Source: Nocardia vermiculata NBRC 100427 (GTDB lineage Bacteria; Actinomycetota; Actinomycetes; Mycobacteriales; Mycobacteriaceae). Taken from it: DNA of 64,000 nt. Made by a program: the position numbers and the translations under genes. Positions 7,515 to 15,719 of this stretch are shown piece by piece. The stretch covers positions 26,404-90,403 of the forward strand of contig NZ_BDCA01000030.1 of the NCBI RefSeq assembly GCF_001613265.1, written 5' to 3'. The notes beneath the pieces are model-generated. The model worked only from the letters and a program-made list of their open reading frames with translations. It did not search any database and was not told the DNA's origin. How positions within the stretch are numbered: position 1 is the first letter of the stretch; each line of letters starts with the position of its first letter.

Positions 7515-7862
7515 ATGTCGACACACAGTCTCGCCCCGGCGGTCGCCGCATCCATCATCGACGCACACGCACCCGAGCTGGCACTACTGGCCGAGATAGG
7601 CGCCGCGCCGCACATCGTCGCCACCGGCGGCGGCTGCCACGCAATCGAATTCGACGCCACCCCGTCCGGGTCGCTGTATCTCCTGCTGACCACCGAAGAC
7701 CACCAGCTAGCTACCAGCCGCGCCGAAATACAGTCCTGGTGCCTGAGCATCTACGACCGCGCCGAAGACGACGCGTGGAAGACATGGGCCGAGGCCGACA
7801 CGTTCCGGGCCGCCTACCGCGCCGTCTGGCGCGCCTACTTCACCGCCGATCACATCGAATAA
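7515..7862 (+). CDS. hypothetical protein, 115 aa
   Basis: Not recognised. ATG 7515 follows CGAGGAG at a suitable distance. The middle has a GGGCHAIEFDATPSG segment and a beta-strand LYLLLTTEDHQ; the C-terminal half is helical and aromatic (several Trp). There is no signal peptide or membrane segment. It ends 24 bases before promoter P4 of the ArdC-like gene. Probable co-transcription with the gene at 7124. Confidence 0.65.
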   Translation: MSTHSLAPAVAASIIDAHAPELALLAEIGAAPHIVATGGGCHAIEFDATPSGSLYLLLTTEDHQLATSRAEIQSWCLSIYDRAEDDAWKTWAEADTFRAAYRAVWRAYFTADHIE

Positions 7863-7886
7863 TCGCCGAGCGCACTTGCCAATAGC

Positions 7887-7915
7887 GCGTAAGGTGCGTA
7901 AGATAATATTTATAG
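7887..7915 (+). promoter_or_regulatory. promoter with tandem GCGTAA operator (P4)
   Basis: GCGTAA at 7887 and 7896 (period 9), then 9 bases, then TATAG at 7911. It lies about 33 bases before the ArdC-like gene at 7948. Confidence 0.7.
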
Positions 7916-7947
7916 AAACACCGCGACGAACAGGGAGTGAACGAGTA

Positions 7948-9324
7948 ATGGCCCGACGCAGGAAGTACAGCGACGCCGACCGCGCGGCCCGTGCGGCCGC
8001 CGACAAGGAGATCCGGGACGGCGGAAACGAGCTGTTGAGCGACCCCGAAGCGGTCGCCGGCATGATCGGCGCGCTGGCCCGTCTCACCTGCCCGAAATTG
8101 CTGCGCTACTCCCTGGGCAACGTCGCGCTGATCTTCCGGCAGGCCGACGAACGCGGCATGACCGTTACCGATGTCGACAGCTACAAGGGATGGCGCAACC
8201 GCGGCCGCAGCGTTCGCAAGGGCGAGAAAGGGCTACGCATCAACGCACCCAAGGGCACCGAGAAGACCGAGGCGGACGACAACAGCACCAGCGAAGCACC
8301 CGCCGAACAGGCCGACACCACCGGAGAAGGCGACAACTACCGGGTGCGGTTCCGGATGATGCCGGTATTCGACATCAGTCAAACCGAGGGAATCGAGGAT
8401 TTCGAGGACGAACCGGCAGCCGTCGAGCCGGTTACCGAACCGGCAGCCGCCGTGCGGGCCCGACTGCTCGAGCAGTTCGCCGCCCTCGGCTACACCGTCA
8501 CCGAGGGAGCAACCCCGGGCACCGACGACAACGCCCACACCATCACCGTATCCACCGGCGCACCGCTCGAGGAGCTGGCGCAAGCCCTGGCAGCCCTACT
8601 CACCCGCCCCGCCGCCGACCGACCAGCCCGACCGGTCAGCGCCTCACACGGCGGCGCCCACATCGCCGCCGATGCTGGGCCCGGAATCCCCCTCGATCTG
8701 GGCGAATTCGGCACGGGCAGTGCAGTGGCCGAGATCGACCACGACGCGGCGCGAGTCTACTACCGGGTCACCGCGCCGAGCGTGCGCGGAACATTCACCG
8801 TCGAGTTCGCCGACGCCGCCGAAACCACCATGTGCGAGACCCGCCGAGTCTGTGTCAAATACGGCCGCGCCGACAAGGCCGGGCGAGCCTATGGCCAGTT
8901 CGGCGAAGATCGACCGGAACGGCCGACGGTCAACGGGATTGCCCTTGCCAGCGAATCCACCGTCACCCTTACTACCGCCGATGTGCTGCGATGGCTGTAC
9001 GTGGCGCGGCTGTACCAGGGCCGATACGGACTCGACACCGACCAGGTGCCGCAGCGCACCGGCGAGCGTGTGCGCGCCGTCGTGCGGGCAATCCTGGCTC
9101 ACTTCCAGACGTTGCCCGAGTTCGAGGCACTGTTCACCCGCGCAGCCGCCTTGCACGCCCCAGCATTGCAGCAGATGCAGGCAGACCGTGCCCGCGAGTT
9201 GGCCCGACACCTTGCCAGCATCGAAGCCCAACGCCAGGAAGCCGAGGCACGGGCCCAGTACTTCGCCGACCTGGCCGCCGGCCGAGAGACAGCCGGCGCA
9301 CCGCCCGAGACGTTCGCCAGCTGA
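7948..9324 (+). CDS. ArdC-like antirestriction / ssDNA-binding domain protein, 458 aa
   Basis: The N-terminal ~100 residues match the ArdC-type ssDNA-binding domain: a helical start, SLGNVALIFRQADERG, then YKGWRNRGRSVRKGEKGLRI, the family's typical W...G..V.KGEK motif. ArdC proteins coat incoming single-stranded DNA and protect it from restriction during conjugation. After an acidic low-complexity linker (about 103-175) comes a long unrecognised C-terminal region with DVLRWLYVARLYQGRYG and a terminal coiled-coil-like stretch (about 400-450). I see no clear HEXXH peptidase motif of full ArdC, so only the binding role is supported. ATG 7948 follows CAGGGAG and is driven by promoter P4. Confidence 0.7.
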   Translation: MARRRKYSDADRAARAAADKEIRDGGNELLSDPEAVAGMIGALARLTCPKLLRYSLGNVALIFRQADERGMTVTDVDSYKGWRNRGRSVRKGEKGLRINAPKGTEKTEADDNSTSEAPAEQADTTGEGDNYRVRFRMMPVFDISQTEGIEDFEDEPAAVEPVTEPAAAVRARLLEQFAALGYTVTEGATPGTDDNAHTITVSTGAPLEELAQALAALLTRPAADRPARPVSASHGGAHIAADAGPGIPLDLGEFGTGSAVAEIDHDAARVYYRVTAPSVRGTFTVEFADAAETTMCETRRVCVKYGRADKAGRAYGQFGEDRPERPTVNGIALASESTVTLTTADVLRWLYVARLYQGRYGLDTDQVPQRTGERVRAVVRAILAHFQTLPEFEALFTRAAALHAPALQQMQADRARELARHLASIEAQRQEAEARAQYFADLAAGRETAGAPPETFAS

Positions 9325-9374
9325 GGTCGACCCCCCACTCTCCCGGCAGTGACGCGGCTCACAGCCTAGAAAGT

Positions 9375-9442
9375 GCGTAAGGTGCGTAAGATTTGATAAT
9401 ATAGATACAGACGGGCGGGGGACCGACCCGGGACCCCGCCCG
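9375..9442 (+). promoter_or_regulatory. promoter with tandem GCGTAA operator (P5) and leader hairpin
   Basis: GCGTAA at 9375 and 9384 (period 9), then 10 bases, then TATAG at 9400-9404. Immediately downstream a G/C hairpin forms (CGGGCGGGG 9412-9420 with CCCCGCCCG 9434-9442), so the ~125-base leader of the gene at 9529 may be subject to attenuation. Confidence 0.65.
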
Positions 9443-9528
9443 CCGATCCTTGAAAACTCCACAGCGTGAACCAATCCCGCGCCGGTCGTGAAACGCGCCC
9501 GGCGACCAATCAACGGAAGGAAACAGCA

Positions 9529-9930
9529 GTGACCACCCCCATCGACGAGCCCCGCACCGAGAACTACGACCGCAGCATTTCCGCCAGCTGGCCCGTAGGC
9601 GAACCCGACGCCGAGAACTGGCAGGCCCGCGCCGATCTGACCGTGACACACATCAAAGGCCGCGGATACCGCGCGACCCTGAGCACCCACCACGAACAGG
9701 CCAGCGGCCCTTACGTCACGCGAACAATGAACCTCAGTTTCGACCGGTGCCGCACCGAAATTCACACCGCACCGGCCGCGCGGTTCTCCCGCAAGAAACT
9801 CGGCGAAATCTACAACCTGGCGCTAGACCAACTCCGCCAGCGATACGAGTCCGAAGACGACACCGTCGCCCAGTATTTCGACGAACACTCGCCCGTCTTC
9901 GATTACTCCGGCGCACCAGCGAAGAACTAA
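9529..9930 (+). CDS. hypothetical protein, 133 aa
   Basis: Not recognised. A GTG start at 9529 is preceded by GGAAGG; it is preferred over an upstream in-frame start because the leader carries a hairpin and the promoter. The product is soluble with central beta strands (YRATLSTHHEQ) and a C-terminal helix LGEIYNLALDQLRQRY followed by an acidic tail. It is the last member of the GCGTAA promoter set and is followed by a hairpin at 9943-9983. Confidence 0.65.
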   Translation: MTTPIDEPRTENYDRSISASWPVGEPDAENWQARADLTVTHIKGRGYRATLSTHHEQASGPYVTRTMNLSFDRCRTEIHTAPAARFSRKKLGEIYNLALDQLRQRYESEDDTVAQYFDEHSPVFDYSGAPAKN

Positions 9931-9942
9931 CCACCCCGGACA

Positions 9943-9983
9943 CCCGCGATCTCGGACGATCGGAACTCGCCCGAGATCGCGGG
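9943..9983 (+). terminator. terminator hairpin
   Basis: CCCGCGATCTCGG (9943-9955) pairs perfectly with CCGAGATCGCGGG (9971-9983). A second small hairpin with a T-run (CTGAATTTTTTCAG, near 10014-10027) follows. Together they likely end the transcript from P5. Confidence 0.7.
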
Positions 9984-10133
9984 AACTGGAATCGGAACTC
10001 CGCTGCGCTCCGTGCTGAATTTTTTCAGCGGCCGGTCCTCGGCCGCCTCACCTCGATCACCCGAAGAGACTGACCGACCACGGACGGGAAATCCCGCCGG
10101 GCACCAGCAGACTCACTCATGAAAGGGCCACTC

Positions 10134-10661
10134 ATGACCACAATCCGTATCGGCGCCGCCCGCGACCTGGCAGCCACCGTCAGCGTCCTGTCAGAACACA
10201 GCGCAGCCCCCATAGGAGCCCAGGCACTCGTATTCGTGCTGATCACCCGAGGAAACGAGGTCGAAGGCGTCTGGTCCTGCGACGAAATCGACTACTTCGA
10301 CCGCGCGAACGCCGCAGCGCTGGCCCGGCACTTCCGCGGCCGCCGCGCCATCGCGTTCGTAGTCGACAACACCACCGCCGACCCAGCCACGGCCGCAGAA
10401 GACCACGACCTGCTCATCAGCGAAGCCGGCTACGCTCTCGCCGAGCACGCCATCACCCTCACAGGCGTCTACGTGACCACCGGGCTGGCCCCTGGCGCCT
10501 CGATCTGGTCGCACCGCACCGGCGAACATCTGGGCACCGCCCCGGCGGTACTGCCCAAAATCGCCGAAGCACTCACAACCCACCCATGCCGGGTAACTCA
10601 ACCGATCACCGGTGCCCGAGACCACCAGAATCCACTGGTCGGCCTGCCAGCCATCGCCTAA
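10134..10661 (+). CDS. DUF4192-like protein, 175 aa
   Basis: The opening (IRIGAARDLAATVSVLSEHS, then APIGAQALVFVLI) and the later segment with WSCDEIDYF and RRAIAFVVDN resemble DUF4192, an actinobacterial domain of unknown function seen in chromosomes and plasmids. ATG 10134 is favoured over an in-frame ATG at 10119 because GAAAGGG lies just before it. There is no membrane segment. The gene stands alone between two terminator-like hairpins (9943-9983 and 10681-10709). The family call is tentative. Confidence 0.6.
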   Translation: MTTIRIGAARDLAATVSVLSEHSAAPIGAQALVFVLITRGNEVEGVWSCDEIDYFDRANAAALARHFRGRRAIAFVVDNTTADPATAAEDHDLLISEAGYALAEHAITLTGVYVTTGLAPGASIWSHRTGEHLGTAPAVLPKIAEALTTHPCRVTQPITGARDHQNPLVGLPAIA

Positions 10662-10680
10662 CCAGGAGAAACCGAGCAAA

Positions 10681-10709
10681 GCCCCGGGCAGTCGGAACCT
10701 GCCCGGGGC
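10681..10709 (+). terminator. terminator hairpin after the DUF4192-like gene
   Basis: GCCCCGGGCAG (10681-10691) pairs perfectly with CTGCCCGGGGC (10699-10709). The stop codon is at 10661. Confidence 0.75.
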
Positions 10710-11375
10710 CTTGCCGCCCCACCCTAGAACACCCGAACGGCGTCGGCCCGACCCACCGAGCCCACCGCGGGCACGGGACCCGGAAAGGAACTGACCTACA
10801 GATGCGCACGGCACAGCTTCGGCGAACGCATGAGACATGGAGTCGCCACGGACGAAAGCGATTCGCACACGGCCAATCCCGGTTCGGTGAACCCGGAAAA
10901 ATCACTTTGGAGGCCCCGAGGCGGGCGGCATCACGTGATTCACACCGACCGTAATGGGTCATGGGTGGTGGTGCGGCCGGGTAGTGCACCGTGAACCTGT
11001 AGCCGGCTACTGGTGAATCGTCCTTGGTGGCAGGATGGCATCAGGGCCACTGCCCGGCGATCCCCTTCCCGGACAGCGGCCGGCTAGGAGAGCCCCGACG
11101 GCTGAAAAGTTCGTCGGGGCCCTCGCCGTATCCAGCTCGCCGGACGCCGGCGTCCGGCGCGATATCGAACAGAGTCAGCGGCCGCTCCCTGGCCAACGCG
11201 CGCTGTTCGGCGTGCTCCCGCGCCTGCGCACGGCGGGCATGGTGGCCGCCGCCGACAACCAGACCAACCGCCACAGCGCCGTTGTCAAGTCTGGGGGTGC
11301 CGGACCGAACCAGCGAGGATGCGAGTCGAAGGAGAACGTCTCTGCGATGTCGGTGTCCGACCGTATGGTGGTCGA
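10710..11375 (+). other. gene-poor stretch with two weak small-ORF candidates
   Basis: No confident gene. A 50-codon rightward frame starts at 10802 after GGAAAGGA, but its composition is shadow-like. A leftward frame covering about 11041-11311 has plausible GC-rich codon usage (RPLTLFDIAPD) but crosses a perfect hairpin (GCCCCGACG 11092-11100 with CGTCGGGGC 11112-11120) that looks like a terminator. This may be decayed backbone DNA. Confidence 0.4.
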
Positions 11376-11669
11376 GTGACCGATATTGCCCCGCTCGCTG
11401 CATCAACTCGGGCAGTGTTCGGTGTCCTGGGTATGAATGCCGTAGTGCGGGCTGGGCGGACGGTGCACGCGGTCAGTATTGGGCAATGGGTCGCCGATGA
11501 GGAAGTGCCCGAGCTTCTTTGCCGTACGGGTGTCGCGGGGTGGTCGCCGACAGCTCTAGCGCCCACGCGCGCAGAAGTCACCTGCGTGCGATGTCTGCGC
11601 CGGATCGGCGCGTCCGCGACTGCACCGCAGCAACTGCTGCTGTTCGGCAACGATCCTGATCTCGAGTAG
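11376..11669 (+). CDS. small Cys-pair protein, 97 aa
   Basis: Not recognised as a named family. The C-terminal part has VTCVRCLRRIG, a half zinc-ribbon, and ends QQLLLFGNDPDLE. The N-terminal part reads as a short alpha/beta domain. The start is uncertain; GTG 11376 is chosen because the frame upstream has poor codon usage and the segment before it is a plausible leader. It lies 140 bases before the methyltransferase-like gene. Confidence 0.5.
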   Translation: MTDIAPLAASTRAVFGVLGMNAVVRAGRTVHAVSIGQWVADEEVPELLCRTGVAGWSPTALAPTRAEVTCVRCLRRIGASATAPQQLLLFGNDPDLE

Positions 11670-11809
11670 TCGTCGACTGCGGAGTGCGGACGTAGCTGGC
11701 CGCGGTGCAAGCCAGGAAACGGGTACCCGTAGTCGAGTGGCGGACACCGCACGTTGGGCGGAAACTGTTTGGGATATCTGCCGTTTCGAGTACAGATCAG
11801 GAGGGCAGT

Positions 11810-12607
11810 GTGTCGGACCCTCATACCGACTTGCGGCAGGATCGGCCGCACAGCGCTCGCATGTACGACTATCTGTTGGGCGGAAAGGACCACTACCAGG
11901 TCGACGCGACCGCCGCCGAGGCCGCGTTGCGGCAGTATCCGGCGGGCCGCACCATCGCTCAGGTGAACCGTCAGTTCATGCACCGCGCTGCGAAACATTC
12001 AGCGGAATCGGGAATCCGGCAGTTCCTCGACATCGGCACGGGAATCCCGACCGAACCCAACCTGCATCAAGTGGTGCAGCAGGTCGCCGCGGCCGCCCGG
12101 GTCGTCTATGTCGACAACGACCCGATCGTGCTCACCCACGCTCGAGCCCTGATGACCGGTACCGCTGAGGGGCGAACCGAATACGTTCAGGCCGATATCC
12201 GAAACCCGCAAGCGATTCTGGACAACCCGCAAGTGCGGGAGGTCCTGAACTTCGACGAGCCGATCGCGCTGACCCTGATCGGGCTGCTGTATTTCCTGCC
12301 CGACCACGAGGACCCGCACGAAATCCTGGCCACCCTGATCGATGCTCTGCCCAGCGGTTCGCATCTCGCGATGACGCACGCGACGGCAGATTTCGACGCT
12401 GCCGCCGAAGCCGCCGCGCAGGTGTACCGCAACAACGGTGTGCCGACCCAGTTACGTTCGCGCGACGAGTTCGCGGGGTTCTTCCGTGGCGTGGAATTAC
12501 TGGAACCGGGTGTGGTGCCGCCGCATCGGTGGCGCGCTTCCGTCGAGCCGCTGCCCCATCTCGACGCTGAGGCGTCGCTTTACGCCGGGATCGCCACGAA
12601 ACGGTAG
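11810..12607 (+). CDS. SAV2177-type SAM-dependent methyltransferase
   Basis: The protein has the hallmark of the actinobacterial SAV_2177/DUF574 methyltransferase family: SARMYDYLLGGKDHYQVD near the N-terminus, IRQFLDIGTGIPTEPNLHQ as SAM-binding motif I, VVYVDNDPIVLTHAR as the acidic motif II, and a LIGLLYFLPD motif before a helical C-terminus. Members are common in Streptomyces and Nocardia, and their substrates are unknown. A GTG start at 11810 follows CAGGAGGG, making it far better than an upstream in-frame start. It is the last rightward backbone gene before the transposon end at about 12996. Confidence 0.88.
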   Translation: MSDPHTDLRQDRPHSARMYDYLLGGKDHYQVDATAAEAALRQYPAGRTIAQVNRQFMHRAAKHSAESGIRQFLDIGTGIPTEPNLHQVVQQVAAAARVVYVDNDPIVLTHARALMTGTAEGRTEYVQADIRNPQAILDNPQVREVLNFDEPIALTLIGLLYFLPDHEDPHEILATLIDALPSGSHLAMTHATADFDAAAEAAAQVYRNNGVPTQLRSRDEFAGFFRGVELLEPGVVPPHRWRASVEPLPHLDAEASLYAGIATKR

Positions 12608-12633
12608 ACGACCCGGACGAGGATGGAGCTCGA

Positions 12634-12981
12634 TCATGCCGTCGTGCTGGAGTAGTTCGGCGGGATCGGTCTCCTTCGCTCACAGCCACAGTGCGGCTCA
12701 TCGAGCGGTGGCGTGTAGACCACCGCGCCGCATCGGCGGCATGCGTGGGTGCGGTGTCCGGTCCGATCGGAACCCAGACACGGGACCCAGCCGACCGTGA
12801 CACAGTCGGTGCCGACGAGGTGGTGGCCGTTGACGCACCGGGCCGGCGCTGGCTCGACAGTGCCGACGAGCGTCCTCGGTGGCACCACTCGCCCACCGGC
12901 GAGGTAGTAGGGCCGGTATCGGCGTTCGCGGGCGGTGGTCACACCATAATGGTAATCGAATATTTGTTCGAGCAAAACCAA
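12634..12981 (-). CDS. small zinc-binding conserved hypothetical protein next to the transposon end
   Basis: The residues ARCVNGHHLVG, VPCLGSD, HACRRCGAVVY and HCGCERR give several Cys/His pairs typical of a small actinobacterial zinc-ribbon protein. The frame runs from a TTG at 12981; a GTG at 12942 is an equally possible start. The transposon end lies at about 12996, only 15 bases upstream, so the native promoter and possibly the N-terminus were lost when the element inserted. Function is unknown. Confidence 0.6.
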   Translation of the reverse strand: MVLLEQIFDYHYGVTTARERRYRPYYLAGGRVVPPRTLVGTVEPAPARCVNGHHLVGTDCVTVGWVPCLGSDRTGHRTHACRRCGAVVYTPPLDEPHCGCERRRPIPPNYSSTTA

Positions 12982-12995
12982 AAGCCGAGCGGAGT

Positions 12996-13130
12996 TGTGA
13001 TTGTTCGAAGTCGTGTTCAGTGCTGACCTGCGGGTTCGGTTCTGGTTGAAGAGGACTTCGATCGTCGGCGTGTCTCGAACTCCGGTTCAGTAGCGTGCTT
13101 TTCGCTCGTACTCGTCTTCAGTGAGGGATC
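12996..13130 (+). repeat. left end of the TniABQ transposon with repeated TniA-type sites
   Basis: Three related segments are visible: one around 13004-13022 (TTCGAAGTCGTGTTCAGTG), one around 13072-13090 (CTCGAACTCCGGTTCAGTA), and one around 13101-13126 that ends ACTCGTCTTCAGTGA. They match repeats at the right end on the opposite strand, as expected for transposase-binding sites. Confidence 0.6.
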
Positions 13131-13134
13131 AGGG

Positions 13135-14811
13135 ATGGCCGGGGATTCGTCGGTGGCTGATCGCGGTGTGCTGTCCGCAGAGGAGGCGCGCTGGCAGGTG
13201 GCGGTGCGGCGGGCGGAGGTGATCGGCCGTCTCGCGCAGTTGGATCGGGTGAGCGTGGCCGCTGCCGATGAGGCCGCCGCGGAGTTGGGGGTGACGCAGC
13301 GGCAGGTGTATGCGCTGGTGAGGCGGTGGCGGGCTGGTGAGGGGGTGGCGTCGGATCTGCTGCCGCGCCGTTCGTCGGGTGGCCGGGGTGGTGAGCGGCT
13401 GCCGGAGGAGGTGGAGGAGATTGTGCGGTCGGTGCTGCGGGTGCGGTATCTGGCCCGGCAGCGGCGTTCGGTGGCGGTGATCTGCCGGGAGATCGATCGG
13501 GAGTGCAAGGTGCGCGGGTTGCGGCCGCCGTCGCGGTCGGCGGTGCAGCGCCGGATCGGCAGGCTGGATCCGGTGAAGACTGTGACCGCGCGGGAGGGGC
13601 AGGGGGCGGCCCGGTCCCGCAGGCCCGCCGGCGGGGTGGCGCCGCCGGTGACGGGGGTGTTGGAGCGGGTGCAGATCGATCACACTCCGGCGGATGTGAT
13701 CGTGGTCGATGAGCATCACCGGCTGCCGATCGGGCGGCCGTATGTGACGGCGGCGATCGATGAGGCCACCAAGTGCGTGCCCGGGTTCGTGCTCACTCTG
13801 GAGGCACCGTCGGCGACCTCGGTGGGACTGTGTTTGGCACACATGGCGATCGACAAACGCGCGTGGTTGGAACGCATCGGGGTGCGGGCGGTGTGGCCGA
13901 TGAGCGGCAAACCCGTCCAGCTGTATACCGACAATGCGACGGAGTTCAAGAGCGAGGCCCTGCGCCGGGGTTGTGACCAGCACGGCATCCGGGTCGGCTA
14001 CCGCCCGCCGGGTGCCCCGCATTACGGCGGGATCGTGGAACGGCTGGTCGGGACGATGATGCGGATGGTCCACGAATTGCCGGGTACGACGTTTTCCGAC
14101 ACTCGCGAGCGCGGCGATTACGACAGCGACGCGAAAGCCGTTCTCACCCTTGCCGAGTTGCAACGCTGGATGGCCCTGGCGGTGGCCTGCTACCACGGCG
14201 AACCCCATGACGGTTTGGGCGGGCGGACCCCGGGTGGGGTGTGGGCGGAGAAAGTCGCCGAGCTGGGCGCGCCACTGACGGTGACGAACGAGACGGCGTT
14301 TCTGGTCGATTTCCTGCCGGTGGAGCGGAGATCGTTGCGGCGCACCGGGTTTGTGCTCGATCACGTGCAGTACTACAGCGACGCTTTGAAGCCGTTGATC
14401 GCGCGGCGCGAGCAGCTGGGGAAGGTGGTGTTGCGGCGCGACCCGCGCGATATTTCCCGGATCTGGGCGCTGCATCCGGAGACCGGCGAGTATCTGGAGG
14501 TGCCGTACCGGACGTGGTCGCGGCCGGCGATCAGCCTGTGGGAGCAGCGGGCGGCGGTGGCCCGGTTGCGGGAGACCGGCCGCGCCGAGATCGATGAGAA
14601 CGCGCTGTTCGCGATGGTCGAGCAGATGCGCCACATCACCGAGAACGCGACCGCGACCAGCCGGCGAGCGCGCCGCAACACCGAACGCCGCAAGACGGTC
14701 CCGGCACGCAGCCGGGCGCAGACCCTGCCGCCAGCGCCACCGCCGTCACCGGCGGGATCGGGTGCTGGGCCGGTGGCGGTGGCGCCGTTCGAGGTGATCG
14801 AGCAGTGGTGA
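13135..14811 (+). CDS. tniA: TniA-type DDE transposase (TnsB/Mu family)
   Basis: The 558-residue protein catalyses DNA strand transfer. An N-terminal HTH region (about 25-70, ELGVTQRQVYALVRRW) is followed by a second helical DNA-binding region. The RNase-H-like core then starts at IDHTPADVIVVD, the first catalytic Asp lying in the IDHT motif. The second Asp is in LYTDNATEFKS and the Glu in GGIVERLVGTMMRM. A beta-barrel region and a C-terminal tail (about 500-558) that would contact TniB follow. Length matches Tn402/Tn5053 TniA. It overlaps tniB, so tniABQQ is one operon, and it starts just inside the left end. The leftward open frame of 501 codons on the opposite strand is a shadow. Confidence 0.93.
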   Translation: MAGDSSVADRGVLSAEEARWQVAVRRAEVIGRLAQLDRVSVAAADEAAAELGVTQRQVYALVRRWRAGEGVASDLLPRRSSGGRGGERLPEEVEEIVRSVLRVRYLARQRRSVAVICREIDRECKVRGLRPPSRSAVQRRIGRLDPVKTVTAREGQGAARSRRPAGGVAPPVTGVLERVQIDHTPADVIVVDEHHRLPIGRPYVTAAIDEATKCVPGFVLTLEAPSATSVGLCLAHMAIDKRAWLERIGVRAVWPMSGKPVQLYTDNATEFKSEALRRGCDQHGIRVGYRPPGAPHYGGIVERLVGTMMRMVHELPGTTFSDTRERGDYDSDAKAVLTLAELQRWMALAVACYHGEPHDGLGGRTPGGVWAEKVAELGAPLTVTNETAFLVDFLPVERRSLRRTGFVLDHVQYYSDALKPLIARREQLGKVVLRRDPRDISRIWALHPETGEYLEVPYRTWSRPAISLWEQRAAVARLRETGRAEIDENALFAMVEQMRHITENATATSRRARRNTERRKTVPARSRAQTLPPAPPPSPAGSGAGPVAVAPFEVIEQW

Positions 14812-15719
14812 GCATCGGTGAGCCCCTCGACCTGTCGCATCTGCATCCGTCTGCGCAGCGGCCGGCGATGCTGCCGGATGCCGAGCGGATCCAGTATGTG
14901 CGGGCGGATCGGTGGATCGGCTACACCCGCGCGACCGAGGCGTTGGCGCGGCTCGAGGGGCTGCTCACGATGCCTGGTAAGCAGCGGATGCCGAACTTGC
15001 TGCTCATCGGTGCGACGAACAACGGCAAGTCGATGATCATCGAGAAGTTCCGCCGCGACCACCCGCCGGTCTCGCACGCCGATCGGGAGGAGATCCCGGT
15101 GCTGACCATGCAGATGCCCTCGGAGCCGTCGGTGTCGCGGTTCTATGTCGCGGTGCTGGCCGCACTCGGCGCGCCGATCCGGCCGCGGGCACCGCGGCTG
15201 GCCGAGCTGGAACAGCTGGTGTTGCGCCTGCTGCGGACGTGCGGTGTGCGGGTGCTGGTGATCGATGAGCTGCACAATGTGCTCGCCGGGAGGGGAGATA
15301 CGCGCCGGGAGTTTTTGAACGTGCTGCGGTTTCTGGGCAACGAGCTGCGGATTCCGCTGGTCGGTGTCGGTACCCGGGACGCCTATCTGGCGATCCGTTC
15401 CGATCCACAGCTGGAGAACCGGTTCGCACCGTTCACGCTGCCGCTGTGGGAGCCCGGCGACGAGGCGTGCGCGTTGCTGGCGAGTTTCGCGGCGTCGTTC
15501 CCGCTGCGGCGGTCCTCTCCTATCGCGACCGAGGAAATGGCGTCATACCTGCTCACCCGGTGTGAGGGCACGATCGGGGAGCTGACGGCGCTGCTGTCGG
15601 ACGCGGCGATCGCGGCGATCGAGTCCGGGGAGGAGACCATCAACCAGCGCACCCTGCTGCTCGTGTCGTATGCGGGGCCGACCGAGCGGCGGCGGATGTT
15701 CGAACGCGAGCTGGCGTGA
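14805..15719 (+). CDS. tniB: TniB-type AAA+ ATPase (TnsC family)
   Basis: This ATPase regulates target choice and activates the transposase. Walker A is LLLIGATNNGKSMI (about residues 64-77), Walker B is VRVLVIDELHNV (about 145-156), and a sensor-like GVGTRDAY follows. The length of ~304 residues is normal for TniB. Two tandem GTG codons (14805, 14808) can start the gene; both overlap the tniA stop, indicating translational coupling. It lies between tniA and the first tniQ. Confidence 0.93.
   Translation: MVSIGEPLDLSHLHPSAQRPAMLPDAERIQYVRADRWIGYTRATEALARLEGLLTMPGKQRMPNLLLIGATNNGKSMIIEKFRRDHPPVSHADREEIPVLTMQMPSEPSVSRFYVAVLAALGAPIRPRAPRLAELEQLVLRLLRTCGVRVLVIDELHNVLAGRGDTRREFLNVLRFLGNELRIPLVGVGTRDAYLAIRSDPQLENRFAPFTLPLWEPGDEACALLASFAASFPLRRSSPIATEEMASYLLTRCEGTIGELTALLSDAAIAAIESGEETINQRTLLLVSYAGPTERRRMFERELA

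Noticed and set aside
11041..11311. Leftward frame with plausible codon usage
   Set aside because: It crosses a perfect terminator-like hairpin and has no clear start; kept only as a note in the gap entry.
13129..14634. Leftward 501-codon open frame opposite tniA
   Set aside because: It lies wholly opposite a well-supported transposase gene and has the repetitive Arg/Pro/His composition of a GC-rich shadow.
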